Shown here: piece by piece, positions 1 to 7,589 of the stretch
How the letters are laid out: each line of letters begins with the position of its first letter
How positions within the stretch are numbered: the stretch's first letter is position 1
From: Candidatus Omnitrophota bacterium
GTDB taxonomy: Bacteria > Hinthialibacterota > Hinthialibacteria > OLB16
Length of the DNA stretch: 12,415 bases
NCBI GenBank assembly: GCA_020632575.1
Contig: JACKFH010000069.1
Coordinates: 1 to 12,415, forward strand
Direction: 5' to 3'
Made by a program: the position numbers and the translations under genes
Notes under the pieces: generated by a model
The model's database searches: none
What the model saw: only the letters and a program-made list of their open reading frames with translations
Told to the model about the DNA's origin: nothing

Positions 1-1
1 C

Positions 2-505
2 AAGGAAGCGGGAAAGAAACTCATCGAGGACATCGCCGAGAACCGTGTCGATCCGCGACGGGGGACCTATCCGGAGGTGCATGGAAACTGGAACTACCGT
101 GGCAATGTTCCTTGGATGGTCGCTCAGTTAATGGAGCCTTTGTACATCTTCTATGAAGCAACCGGAGATCTTCAGGCGGCGAGCCTAATGGTCGGGTTGG
201 CGGACTCGATTCTGGCGGAGAATCAGACCCGAGGCGTTCCGGGGGACATCCATGGTTATTCACACAACCCGCATTTCACGAAGAACAGCGGTTATCATGT
301 GCTGATCGCGCCCTGTCTTTTCTACGCCTACGAGCTGACCGGGGATGAAAGTTTCAAGGAGGCCGGGCAGGCGGCTTGGGAACAGACGGTGCGAGAAGGA
401 ACGATCAACAGTGTGATCAACTGTTTTTGGAACACGCCGGCGCTGCTTTATTACCTCAGAGAAATCGAGCAGTCACCTTCGAAAGCGGACACCGGCGGTC
501 AGTAA
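2..505 (+). CDS. C-terminal part of an unrecognised, probably alpha-helical (toroid-like) protein
   Basis: The reading frame is open from the left edge, so this is the last 167 residues of a longer protein whose start lies outside the window. An internal GTG at 77 is not needed as a start. I do not recognise the family with certainty. Visible are amphipathic helices with many aromatic residues (GNWNYRGNVPWM, PLYIFYEATGD, CLFYAYELTGD, NCFWNTPALLYYL). The phrases YEATGD and YELTGD recur about 65 residues apart, each followed by a further helix. Paired helices of this kind are typical of (alpha/alpha) toroid proteins, such as some glycoside hydrolases, polysaccharide lyases and heparinase-like proteins. 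A carbohydrate-related role is therefore possible but not shown, and no catalytic residue can be assigned. The stop codon overlaps by 7 bp the end of the convergent minus-strand gene. Confidence 0.75.
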   Translation, partial: KEAGKKLIEDIAENRVDPRRGTYPEVHGNWNYRGNVPWMVAQLMEPLYIFYEATGDLQAASLMVGLADSILAENQTRGVPGDIHGYSHNPHFTKNSGYHVLIAPCLFYAYELTGDESFKEAGQAAWEQTVREGTINSVINCFWNTPALLYYLREIEQSPSKADTGGQ

Positions 506-1794
506 ACCCAGATACCGGCGAACCCTTCTTCCTCATTGGGTGTGCGAATGCGATATATCGAGCCGGTTCCCAAGGGGTTTCCTCCGGTGGCCATGTAGAT
601 CCATCCATCGGGGCCCTCGGTCAAATCGACAATGCCCCCCGTGATTCCCAATGGACGACTCGCTCCGGTTTCGCTTTCGAGAATTTTCTCCACCGAGACA
701 ACGGACGACCTCGGATTGGAGGGATCCTCTAGGGTGAGCAAATAGATCTCCCCTTGATTGTAGGTTCCAAAAATGATGTGCCTTTGGTAGCGCTCAGGGA
801 GACGGAATCCGGAGTAAATGCAGAGACCGGTGGGAGCGATGGTCGGCAACGCTTGGGTGAAGATGGGGTCGACAAAGGCGGGATTTTCGTTCGGTCCCCT
901 CGATTCATCCCATCCGAAATGGTCGCCGTAGAGCGCTTGGTTCACCTCATCGTAATCGTTGAACCCGTTTTCTGTGAAATAGAGCGCGCCGCTTTGGGGG
1001 TGGAAGGCGAAATCGTAGGCGTTGCGGACGCCCAGGCAGAAGTTGTGGGGGGTGGCGTCGGCAATTTCGGGCGGATTGGCCGGGTCGAAAAAATAGATCC
1101 CCCCGCACCAATTGTCGGGGGTCAGCGCCGGGTTGTTCTCTCGGTCGACTCCGCCCGGCAAAATGCCGCCATCGCCGAACGAGACATAAAGGACCTGTTC
1201 AGGCGTGCTTGAAACCGGGTTAGGGCCAAAGTGAATGTTTTCGATGTTGTGAACCGACTGGTCGAAGAACCCATCCACCGGGAGGCAATCGGGAAAATCG
1301 AGAACGGTCCGAAGGTTGCTTCCCTTCCCATTGCCATCTTCATCGAAGGAGGAGATTCGCCAAGTGGCGCTGGAGACCACATGGGAAACATAGACTTTGC
1401 CGCCGTCGATGGGATCGTAATCCGGGTCGAAAGCAAGCCCGATCGCGCCGGCCTCAATCCCCGCCACCACCGGTTTGATCTTGATGACCGGAGTCGAGAG
1501 GGAGCGTGTCTCTAGGTCAAGAGTCCTCACATTTCCAGAGTTTTTGGCCAAAACGAACAGCCTCCCATCCGGCGAAAAGGTGAGACTCGTAGCAAAGGGG
1601 ATGTCCCTGATGATTGGTTCAATGACCAAATCGGGATCGTTGGTGGCGATCCAATCCTGACAGACGCCTGCCGTTTGAATCTGTTGGATTAACGAGAAGG
1701 CCACAACGAAAATCGAAAATCGTGCAAGCAAAACAAAGACTCCAAATCTATTTGAGCGGAATCGAAAAATACTGTTAATAAAAGTTTGAGGCAA
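499..1794 (-). CDS. exported PQQ-dependent sugar dehydrogenase-family beta-propeller
   Basis: This 431-residue protein resembles the glucose/sorbosone dehydrogenase family (soluble PQQ glucose dehydrogenase, Asd/YliI type), six-bladed propellers that oxidise sugars in the periplasm with PQQ and calcium. Blade-like repeats are visible: SLTFSPDGRLFVLA (70-83), IGLAFDPDYDPIDGGKVYVS (118-137), NIHFGPN...VLYVSFGDGG (186-210), VRNAYDFAFHPQSGALYFTENG (from 256) and LTEGPDGWIYMATGGN (391-406). HN at 182-183, just before the third of these, sits where the family carries its catalytic histidine. Residues 18-36 are hydrophobic after a basic N-terminus, fitting a Sec signal peptide; AGVC is not a good lipobox. 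The start is uncertain. TTG at 1794 is the only usual start codon after an in-frame upstream stop and has no clear ribosome site; later TTG or GTG codons in the signal region are alternatives. No PQQ synthesis gene is in the window, so PQQ use is inferred from the family. Confidence 0.85.
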   Translation of the reverse strand: MPQTFINSIFRFRSNRFGVFVLLARFSIFVVAFSLIQQIQTAGVCQDWIATNDPDLVIEPIIRDIPFATSLTFSPDGRLFVLAKNSGNVRTLDLETRSLSTPVIKIKPVVAGIEAGAIGLAFDPDYDPIDGGKVYVSHVVSSATWRISSFDEDGNGKGSNLRTVLDFPDCLPVDGFFDQSVHNIENIHFGPNPVSSTPEQVLYVSFGDGGILPGGVDRENNPALTPDNWCGGIYFFDPANPPEIADATPHNFCLGVRNAYDFAFHPQSGALYFTENGFNDYDEVNQALYGDHFGWDESRGPNENPAFVDPIFTQALPTIAPTGLCIYSGFRLPERYQRHIIFGTYNQGEIYLLTLEDPSNPRSSVVSVEKILESETGASRPLGITGGIVDLTEGPDGWIYMATGGNPLGTGSIYRIRTPNEEEGFAGIWVY

Positions 1795-1994
1795 GCCTGG
1801 CGAGACGCCCGTTTCATGGCCGAAGGCAGATTTTTTGCGTTAGTCAACCTTGGAGTTTGACAGTCCACACGCGGAGGTTGGTGTCTTGTGCGGCTCAATC
1901 AAGTAAAATACTCAAGTCGCCCTCGGCCGCTCAAAAAAACCACACTCACATTCAGGAAATCCAAGATTCTTGAGTCGTTTCGAAAGGATTAGTC
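1795..1994. other. divergent intergenic region between the sugar dehydrogenase and the Pat-like gene
   Basis: These 200 bases separate two divergently read genes and should hold both promoters. The only clear signal is the ribosome site AAAGGA at 1982-1987, seven bases before the ATG at 1995. TTGACA at 1857-1862 on the plus strand is a perfect -35 hexamer but has no -10 box at a proper distance; TAAAAT lies at 1904-1909, too far away. ACTCAAG (1910-1916) and CTTGAGT (1969-1975) form a 7-bp inverted repeat 52 bases apart, which may be chance. Confidence 0.4.
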
Positions 1995-4691
1995 ATGGCC
2001 AAAAACCGACAACACCCCCTGAAAGCCATCTTTGAACCAAAAACAGTCGCCGTCGTGGGCGCCACCGAAAAAGAGGGGAGTGTCGGCAGGACCATCCTCT
2101 GGAACCTGATGAGCAGCCCCTTCGGCGGGACCGTCTATCCGGTCAATCCGAAGCGACCCAGTGTGATGGGCATCAAGGCCTATCCAAGTGTCCGTGAAAT
2201 CCCCGAGCAGGTCGACCTGGCTGTGATAGTCACCCCGGCGCCCTCGGTCCCGGCGATCATCCAGGAATGCGCGGAAGTCGGGGTTCGCGGTTCGATCATC
2301 ATCAGCGCCGGATTCAAGGAGAAGGGTCCCGAGGGCGCGGCGCTCGAAGATGAGATCCTGAAAATCGCTCGGAAGAGCCAGATTAGAATCATTGGCCCGA
2401 ACTGCCTTGGCGTGATGAATCCGATCACCGGACTCAACGCCACTTTCGCCACGGCGATCGCGCGCCCGGGGAATGTGGCTTTCATCAGTCAGAGCGGCGC
2501 ATTGTGCACGGGGATTCTCGACTGGAGTTTCCAGGCGCATGTCGGTTTCAGCTCGTTTGTCTCGATCGGCTCGATGCTCGATATCGGTTGGGGCGATTTG
2601 ATTGACTATCTGGGCCGCGATCCTCGCACTCAAAGCATCGTCATCTACATGGAATCGATTGGCGATGCTCAATCCTTCCTCTCCGCGGCCCGTGAGGTGG
2701 GGCTGAACAAACCGATCATTGTCATTAAAGCGGGGGCGACCGACGCGGCGGCCAAGGCGGCGGCATCTCACACCGGTTCTCTGACAGGCAGCGACGAGGT
2801 GCTGAGCGCCGCGTTCCGACGATGCGGCGTGCTCCGTGTCGAGATGATCTCCCATCTCTTTTTCATGGCCGAGACTCTGGCCAAACAGCCGAGACCGAAG
2901 GGTCCGAATCTGACGATCCTAACGAACGCCGGAGGCCCCGGGGTGCTGGCAACCGACGCTCTGATCACGGGTGGCGGCAATCTCACGGAAATCACGGAAG
3001 AGTCGATGAAGAAATTCGACGAGTTCCTGCCGCCGCATTGGAGTCACAATAATCCGATCGACATCCTTGGGGACGCAGACGCCAATCGTTACGCGGAATC
3101 TCTCAAGATCGCCGCGGACGATCCAAACAGCGACGGGCTCTTGGTGACACTGACTCCGCAGGCGATGACCGATCCGACACAGACCGCTCACGCTCTCACC
3201 GAGGCAGTCAAAGGGTTCAAGAAACCGGTGCTGGCGAGCTGGCTGGGAGGCGCCGAGGTCGAGGCGGGGAACAACATCCTGGCCAAGGCCAACATCCCCA
3301 CTTTCCCTTACCCCGACTTGGCGGCTCGAATTTTCAATTACATGTGGAAATACGCATACAACCTTCGGGGCCTCTACGAAACGCCGAGTTTGGCGGCGCC
3401 GACAGACGATGTCCTCAGGAGGCAGGCCGAGGCCAAGAAGATCATCGAGAAGGCGCACCAATCGGGGCGGACCCTTCTGACGGAGCACGAATCCAAACTG
3501 CTCCTCGCCAAGTACGACATCCCCACTGTGACCACCCTGGTGGCCGAGACGGAAGATGCTGCGATCAAGGCGGCGGAAGAGATCGGTTACCCAGTGGTGC
3601 TCAAGCTTCACTCGGAGACGATCACCCACAAGACCGATGTCGGCGGAGTGGTGCTCAACCTGCGGACCCCCGAGGGGATCAAAGAGGCGTTCAACAAGAT
3701 CAAATCGAAAGTGACCGAGTTGCACAGCGCGAGCGATTTCCTCGGCGTGACTGTTCAACCGATGATAAAACTCGAGGGTTACGAAATCATTCTCGGAAGT
3801 TCGGTCGATCCCCAGTTCGGCCCGGTGGTGCTATTCGGAACAGGCGGGCAATTGGTCGAGGTCTTCAAAGACCGCGCGCTTGGGTTGCCTCCGCTGAACA
3901 CCACCTTGGCTCGCCGGATGATGGAGCAAACCAAGATCTACACCGCGCTCAAAGGCGTGCGTGGAAGAAAACCGGTCGACCTCGACGCGCTCGAGAAACT
4001 CCTCGTTCAATTCGGCGATTTGGTAGTCGAGCAGAAGTGGATCAAAGAGATCGACATCAATCCTCTGCTCGCCTCTCCGGATGGGCTCTATGCTCTCGAC
4101 GCCCGGATTGTCCTTCACGACAAGGGGCTGGCCGAGGAAGAATTGCCGGGGCCGGTGATTCGTCCCTACCCCACTCAGTATGTCCGGGCCTGGAAAGACA
4201 AACAGGGGAAAGAGATCACTTTCCGACCCATCCGCCCGGAGGACGAGCCGCTGGTGGTCAAGTTTCATGAGACGATCTCCGAAAGGAGCGTCTACCTCCG
4301 TTATTTCCATCCGCTTCCGTACGACCAGCGTGTCACTCACGAACGTTTGGCGAGGATCTGCTTCATCGACTACAACCGCCAGGTTGTCCTCGTGGCCGAG
4401 GCGGAGGGGGAGGATGGAACCGAAATTCGAGGAATCGGTCGTCTCAACCATGTGCCCAACACCGAGGACGCCGAGTTCGCGCTCCTGATCAGCGATACCA
4501 TCCAAGGGACAGGGCTCGGGACGGAACTGCTTCGAAGGCTTTTGGAAATTGCGCCGAAGGAGGGAATCCACCGGGTGATCGGGTATGTTCTTCCCGAAAA
4601 TCATGGGATGCTGAAGGTGTGCGAGAAACTTGGATTCACCTCCAGTTTCGATTCCGACGAGAAGGTGTACAAATCGGTCATCGAGGTGTGA
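1995..4691 (+). CDS. acetate-CoA ligase (ADP-forming) fused to a GNAT acetyltransferase (Pat/PatZ type)
   Basis: The 898 residues have the order of Pat/PatZ (YfiQ) lysine acetyltransferases. A CoA-binding Rossmann domain comes first (about 8-140; VAVVGATEKEGSVG, GPNCLGVMNP), then succinyl-CoA-ligase-like domains (about 155-460), an ATP-grasp domain (about 475-710; YPVVLKLHSETITHKTDVGG, EIDINPLLASPDG) and a C-terminal GNAT domain (about 740-895) with the acetyl-CoA loop QGTGLG at 837-842. Pat enzymes acetylate lysines, classically switching off acetyl-CoA synthetase. The synthetase half keeps residues expected of an active ADP-forming enzyme: His259 in SHTGSLTGSD, matching the phosphohistidine of archaeal ACD alpha subunits; Glu220 in YMESIGD; and His545 in THKTDVGG of the ATP-grasp part. 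It might thus make acetyl- or acyl-CoA with ATP as well as acetylate proteins. The ATG has a good ribosome site. The DUF72 gene follows after 7 bp, so the two are probably co-transcribed. Confidence 0.93.
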   Translation: MAKNRQHPLKAIFEPKTVAVVGATEKEGSVGRTILWNLMSSPFGGTVYPVNPKRPSVMGIKAYPSVREIPEQVDLAVIVTPAPSVPAIIQECAEVGVRGSIIISAGFKEKGPEGAALEDEILKIARKSQIRIIGPNCLGVMNPITGLNATFATAIARPGNVAFISQSGALCTGILDWSFQAHVGFSSFVSIGSMLDIGWGDLIDYLGRDPRTQSIVIYMESIGDAQSFLSAAREVGLNKPIIVIKAGATDAAAKAAASHTGSLTGSDEVLSAAFRRCGVLRVEMISHLFFMAETLAKQPRPKGPNLTILTNAGGPGVLATDALITGGGNLTEITEESMKKFDEFLPPHWSHNNPIDILGDADANRYAESLKIAADDPNSDGLLVTLTPQAMTDPTQTAHALTEAVKGFKKPVLASWLGGAEVEAGNNILAKANIPTFPYPDLAARIFNYMWKYAYNLRGLYETPSLAAPTDDVLRRQAEAKKIIEKAHQSGRTLLTEHESKLLLAKYDIPTVTTLVAETEDAAIKAAEEIGYPVVLKLHSETITHKTDVGGVVLNLRTPEGIKEAFNKIKSKVTELHSASDFLGVTVQPMIKLEGYEIILGSSVDPQFGPVVLFGTGGQLVEVFKDRALGLPPLNTTLARRMMEQTKIYTALKGVRGRKPVDLDALEKLLVQFGDLVVEQKWIKEIDINPLLASPDGLYALDARIVLHDKGLAEEELPGPVIRPYPTQYVRAWKDKQGKEITFRPIRPEDEPLVVKFHETISERSVYLRYFHPLPYDQRVTHERLARICFIDYNRQVVLVAEAEGEDGTEIRGIGRLNHVPNTEDAEFALLISDTIQGTGLGTELLRRLLEIAPKEGIHRVIGYVLPENHGMLKVCEKLGFTSSFDSDEKVYKSVIEV

Positions 4692-4701
4692 TAGAAAATT
4701 G
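4683..4701 (+). promoter_or_regulatory. ribosome binding site that sets the TTG start of the DUF72 gene
   Basis: GAGGTG at 4683-4688, inside the last codons of the Pat-like gene, lies ten bases before TTG at 4699. The frame is open further upstream to a TTG at 4630, but that would give 23 extra residues overlapping the conserved end of the Pat-like protein (sequence rich in Pro, Arg and Cys) without a better ribosome site. The 4699 start leaves a 7-bp gap and suggests coupled translation. Confidence 0.55.
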
Positions 4702-5679
4702 AAATCCGGAGAGGCGATCCAAGGGGATCTTTTCGCGGAGGTCAAAACCGCCCATCACCAACCGAAGAATCCTGAAGATCCGCTCCACTGGATTCATTTC
4801 GGAACCAGCACCTGGGCTTACCCCGGGTGGAAAGGGATTGTCTACTCTAAGAAGCATTCCTCGACCACCGACTATTTGCGGGAGTATTTGGAGTATCCTC
4901 ATTTTCGGACCGCGGGCGCGGATTTCACGTTCTATCGCCCGCCGGATCCGAAGATGTTGAAATCCTGGAAGCCCTTTCTTCCCGAGAATTTCAAATTTGT
5001 CTTCAAGGTCTGGGACGAACTGACAGTCGACCGATTCCAAAACATCGATCAGCAGCACAGTCCGCTCCGCAAAGAGAATCAACCGAATCCTCACTATTTG
5101 AACTCCGAAATTTTCGAGGGTCTCTTTCTCGAACCTTTTAATGAGGCTGGTTTCAAAGACCATGTCGCCGCTTTCATTTTCGAGTTCCGGTCCTCGACCG
5201 GGAGGAATAAGGAGAAATTTCTTTCCGACCTGGGCGGGTTTCTCGAGACCCTGCCTAAAGATTGGCCCTACGCCGTGGAGATCCGGGAGCCAAAAATCCT
5301 TGGGGAGGATTATGTTTCAATCCTCAAGTCGACTGAGGTCAGTCATGTCTATAACCACTGGGATCGAATGCCAGCCTTGTCGGAACAAATGGAGCAGGTC
5401 CCGCTCACTGGAAAGGCGGTGGTGTCGCGGATCCTCACGCCCTTGAACATGCCTTACGCTGTTGCGAAGAAGAAATTCGCGCCCTACAACGAGCTCCGGC
5501 CGGAGAACGTCATGCCCCAAATGCGACAAGACGCAGTCTCGCTTGCCCTTCAGGCCATCCGCAGTCGACTTCCTGGGTATATCCTAGTCAACAATCGATC
5601 GGAAGGATGCGCGCCATTGACCATTCGGGCTTTGGAGGAAATGCTCCAGAGTTCCGTGGTGGAACTGGGGGAAGATTAG
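4699..5679 (+). CDS. DUF72 (YecE-like) family protein
   Basis: From the TTG at 4699 the protein has 326 residues. It shows the DUF72 signatures: HFGTSTWAYPGWKGIVYS near the N-terminus (33-50; family form GTSGWsY..W.G.FYP), KFVFKVW (99-105), YAVEIRE (191-197; family form yAvEfRh) and VNNRSEGCAP near the end (297-306; family form NN...G.AP.nA). DUF72 proteins are TIM-barrel-like cytoplasmic proteins without an agreed biochemical function; the conserved Glu, Arg and Asn residues suggest an enzyme active site. It is slightly longer than many members, owing to about 30 extra N-terminal residues and an insertion around 107-150. No signal peptide is seen. It lies directly behind the Pat-like gene and is probably expressed with it. 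The family call is firm; the function is unknown. Confidence 0.9.
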   Translation: MKSGEAIQGDLFAEVKTAHHQPKNPEDPLHWIHFGTSTWAYPGWKGIVYSKKHSSTTDYLREYLEYPHFRTAGADFTFYRPPDPKMLKSWKPFLPENFKFVFKVWDELTVDRFQNIDQQHSPLRKENQPNPHYLNSEIFEGLFLEPFNEAGFKDHVAAFIFEFRSSTGRNKEKFLSDLGGFLETLPKDWPYAVEIREPKILGEDYVSILKSTEVSHVYNHWDRMPALSEQMEQVPLTGKAVVSRILTPLNMPYAVAKKKFAPYNELRPENVMPQMRQDAVSLALQAIRSRLPGYILVNNRSEGCAPLTIRALEEMLQSSVVELGED

Positions 5680-5758
5680 AATCTTTTTGCGACTATCCTT
5701 TCGATGAGATGGCTCCAAATGCCCCGGAACCTTCATTCCTTCCGTACGCTCTATCATC

Positions 5759-5767
5759 TGCTATAGT
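5759..5767 (+). promoter_or_regulatory. candidate extended -10 promoter of the xpb operon
   Basis: TGCTATAGT matches the extended -10 form TGnTATAAT with one mismatch in the hexamer (5762-5767). No good -35 box lies 16-18 bases upstream (TTCCGT or CTTCCG), as is usual where an extended -10 compensates. Transcription would begin near 5774, giving a leader of about 56 bases. This fits a separate transcription unit for the helicase pair, 150 bp after the DUF72 gene. Confidence 0.4.
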
Positions 5768-5776
5768 AACCGGATG

Positions 5777-5790
5777 CCCGAATTTTCGGG
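5777..5790 (+). repeat. palindrome in the xpb leader (possible operator)
   Basis: CCCGAATTTTCGGG has perfect 6-bp arms (CCCGAA/TTCGGG) around a 2-base centre. It begins ten bases after the candidate -10 box, where a bound repressor would block transcription start. It is followed by ATTTCTCT, not a T-run, so a terminator is less likely. The GAA/TTC arms do not match a LexA box I know. An operator role is inference. Confidence 0.4.
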
Positions 5791-5829
5791 ATTTCTCTGA
5801 CAAACTTAGGAGATCGACGACTCTATCGC

Positions 5830-7539
5830 ATGGTATTCGACCCGCACAAACCCGTCATCGCCCAGTCCGATCACACCATTCTTCTGGAGGTGGACAACCC
5901 ATCCTTCAAAGAGGCCCGCGATCGTCTGGCGCTGTTCGCCGAGTTGGTGAAGAGTCCGGAGCATATCCACACCTACCGGGTCACCCCTTTGTCGATTTGG
6001 AACGCCGCCGCCGCCGGAGCGACTCGCGAGGAGATTTTTGGCACGCTCGAGGAGTTCAGCAAATACGATGTCCCCTCCAACCTTTTGGTGGATATCGAGG
6101 ATTATCTCTCCCGTTACGGCAAACTGCTTCTGGAGAAATCGGGAGAGGATCTCGTCCTACGGTGCAGCGATTCCAATCTCGCGGATCAGCTGCGTCTCAA
6201 CAAAAAGATTTCGCCGTTCCTTCTGCAAGAGAAACGCAAGAACACTTTTCGAATCGATCCCTCGAACCGGGGCGAGTTGAAACAACGATTAGTGAAGATT
6301 GGCTTCCCGGTGAAAGACATCGCCGGGTATGTCGATGGGGATACATTCCGTTTCGAGATGCGGGAGACCACTTTGGAGGGGCGACCTTTCGGGCTCCGCT
6401 ATTATCAGGAACAATCGGCTGCGGCCTTTCACCAAGGGGGACGGGCCGAGGGCGGATCCGGGGTGATTGTACTGCCCTGTGGAGCGGGAAAAACGGTGGT
6501 GGGAATCACGGCGATGGACCTGCTCCAGACCAAGACTTTGATTCTCGCGACTAATGTGGTCGCCCTGCGTCAGTGGCGGGATGAAATTCTCGACAAGACC
6601 ACAGTTTCCGAGGACGATATCGCGGAGTACAGCGGCGAAAGCAAGAAGTTCGCTCCAATCACGATCGCCACTTACCAGATCATCACCTATCGGAAAGACA
6701 AAGAGGGACCGTTTCCTCATTTCGGTCTCTTCAACGCTCAGAACTGGGGGCTGATCATCTACGATGAAGTCCACCTTCTCCCCGCGCCGGTCTTCCGGGT
6801 CACCGCGGAGATTCAGAGTCGGCGGCGTTTGGGGCTAACCGCCACATTGGTCCGAGAGGATGGGCTCGAGGAGGATGTTTTCAGTTTGATCGGACCGAAA
6901 CGGTACGATGTCCCCTGGAAGGAGCTGGAACAAAAGGGATGGATCGCGACAGCGCAGTGTCATGAGCTCCGTATTCCTCTGCACCCGAAGGTCCGTCTGG
7001 ATTACGCGGCGTCGGAAAATCGAACCAAGTTTCGAATCGCCTCGGAGAACCCGAATAAGATGAAAGTGATCGAGGATCTTCTCGAGAAACATCAGGAGGA
7101 TCGGGTCTTGATCATCGGACAGTACCTGGAACAAGTTCGAGAAATCTCTCAAAAACTAAAGTCCCCACTGATTACCGGCCAGACTCCGAACGCGAGACGA
7201 GTGGAGTTGTTCGAAGCCTTTCGGACCGGCGAGATCAAGTTTCTGGTGGTCTCCAAGGTCGCGAATTTCGCCATCGACCTCCCCGACGCCAATGTCGCGA
7301 TTCAGGTGTCGGGAACTTTCGGGTCACGGCAGGAGGAAGCGCAGCGGTTGGGCCGAATCCTCCGCCCCAAAGCCTCGGGCAAGCGAGCGGAGTTTTACAC
7401 GGTGGTCACTCGGGACACGGTCGAACAGGAGTTCGCCACCAAGCGGCAACTGTTTCTGACCGAGCAGGGATACAGCTACGAAATCAGCGATTGTCGGGAT
7501 CTCTTCCCCGACTTCGTGCCTCCCGCTTATAGTTCGTAA
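5830..7539 (+). CDS. xpb: XPB/Rad25-family DNA helicase
   Basis: This 569-residue protein is a superfamily 2 ATP-dependent 3'-5' DNA helicase of the XPB (ERCC3/Ssl2) family, of normal bacterial length. Residues about 8-165 form the XPB N-terminal domain (IAQSDHTILLEVDNP, HTYRVTPLSIWNAAAAG). The helicase core follows: motif I CGAGKT (217-222), motif II DEVH (312-315), motif III LTATL (336-340), the RED motif of XPB enzymes (342-344), the region VVSKVANFAIDLP (473-485) and motif VI QRLGRILRP (505-513). Eukaryotic XPB opens DNA in TFIIH for transcription and nucleotide excision repair; in archaea it pairs with the Bax1 nuclease. The bacterial role is less clear, though repair is likely. ATG 5830 has no well-spaced ribosome site: AGGAGA at 5808-5813 is 16 bases away. 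No alternative start codon lies between. The next gene follows after 50 bp and is probably a partner. Confidence 0.96.
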   Translation: MVFDPHKPVIAQSDHTILLEVDNPSFKEARDRLALFAELVKSPEHIHTYRVTPLSIWNAAAAGATREEIFGTLEEFSKYDVPSNLLVDIEDYLSRYGKLLLEKSGEDLVLRCSDSNLADQLRLNKKISPFLLQEKRKNTFRIDPSNRGELKQRLVKIGFPVKDIAGYVDGDTFRFEMRETTLEGRPFGLRYYQEQSAAAFHQGGRAEGGSGVIVLPCGAGKTVVGITAMDLLQTKTLILATNVVALRQWRDEILDKTTVSEDDIAEYSGESKKFAPITIATYQIITYRKDKEGPFPHFGLFNAQNWGLIIYDEVHLLPAPVFRVTAEIQSRRRLGLTATLVREDGLEEDVFSLIGPKRYDVPWKELEQKGWIATAQCHELRIPLHPKVRLDYAASENRTKFRIASENPNKMKVIEDLLEKHQEDRVLIIGQYLEQVREISQKLKSPLITGQTPNARRVELFEAFRTGEIKFLVVSKVANFAIDLPDANVAIQVSGTFGSRQEEAQRLGRILRPKASGKRAEFYTVVTRDTVEQEFATKRQLFLTEQGYSYEISDCRDLFPDFVPPAYSS

Positions 7540-7589
7540 GACCGCTGCAGGGCGGGTGGCGTGCGGTTCATGGAAAGGACTGATTCGAA

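Noticed and set aside
1689..1898. Minus-strand frame starting MKRASRQACLKLLLTVFF as the true start of the sugar dehydrogenase
   Set aside because: It resembles a signal peptide start but is in another frame and would need a frameshift; the TTG frame already supplies a hydrophobic signal segment.
1857..1909. TTGACA and TAAAAT as a promoter for the Pat-like gene
   Set aside because: The two hexamers are 41 bases apart, far more than the 16-18 bases a sigma-70 promoter allows.
1910..1975. ACTCAAG/CTTGAGT inverted repeat before the Pat-like gene as an operator
   Set aside because: The arms are only 7 bp and 52 bases apart, which can easily occur by chance.
2919..3758. Minus-strand frame of 279 codons inside the Pat-like gene
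   Set aside because: It lies opposite a well-conserved gene in a G+C-rich region, where stop-free antisense frames are common; its translation shows no recognisable domain.
5774..5800. Leader peptide ATG frame of eight codons just before xpb
   Set aside because: It would have to start at the very 5' end of the predicted transcript, has no ribosome site, and coincides with the palindrome.
5607..6554. Long plus-strand open frame of 315 codons overlapping the start of xpb
   Set aside because: It is a frame shadow: it overlaps the conserved xpb coding sequence, has low-complexity Arg/Gly-rich translation and matches no family I know.
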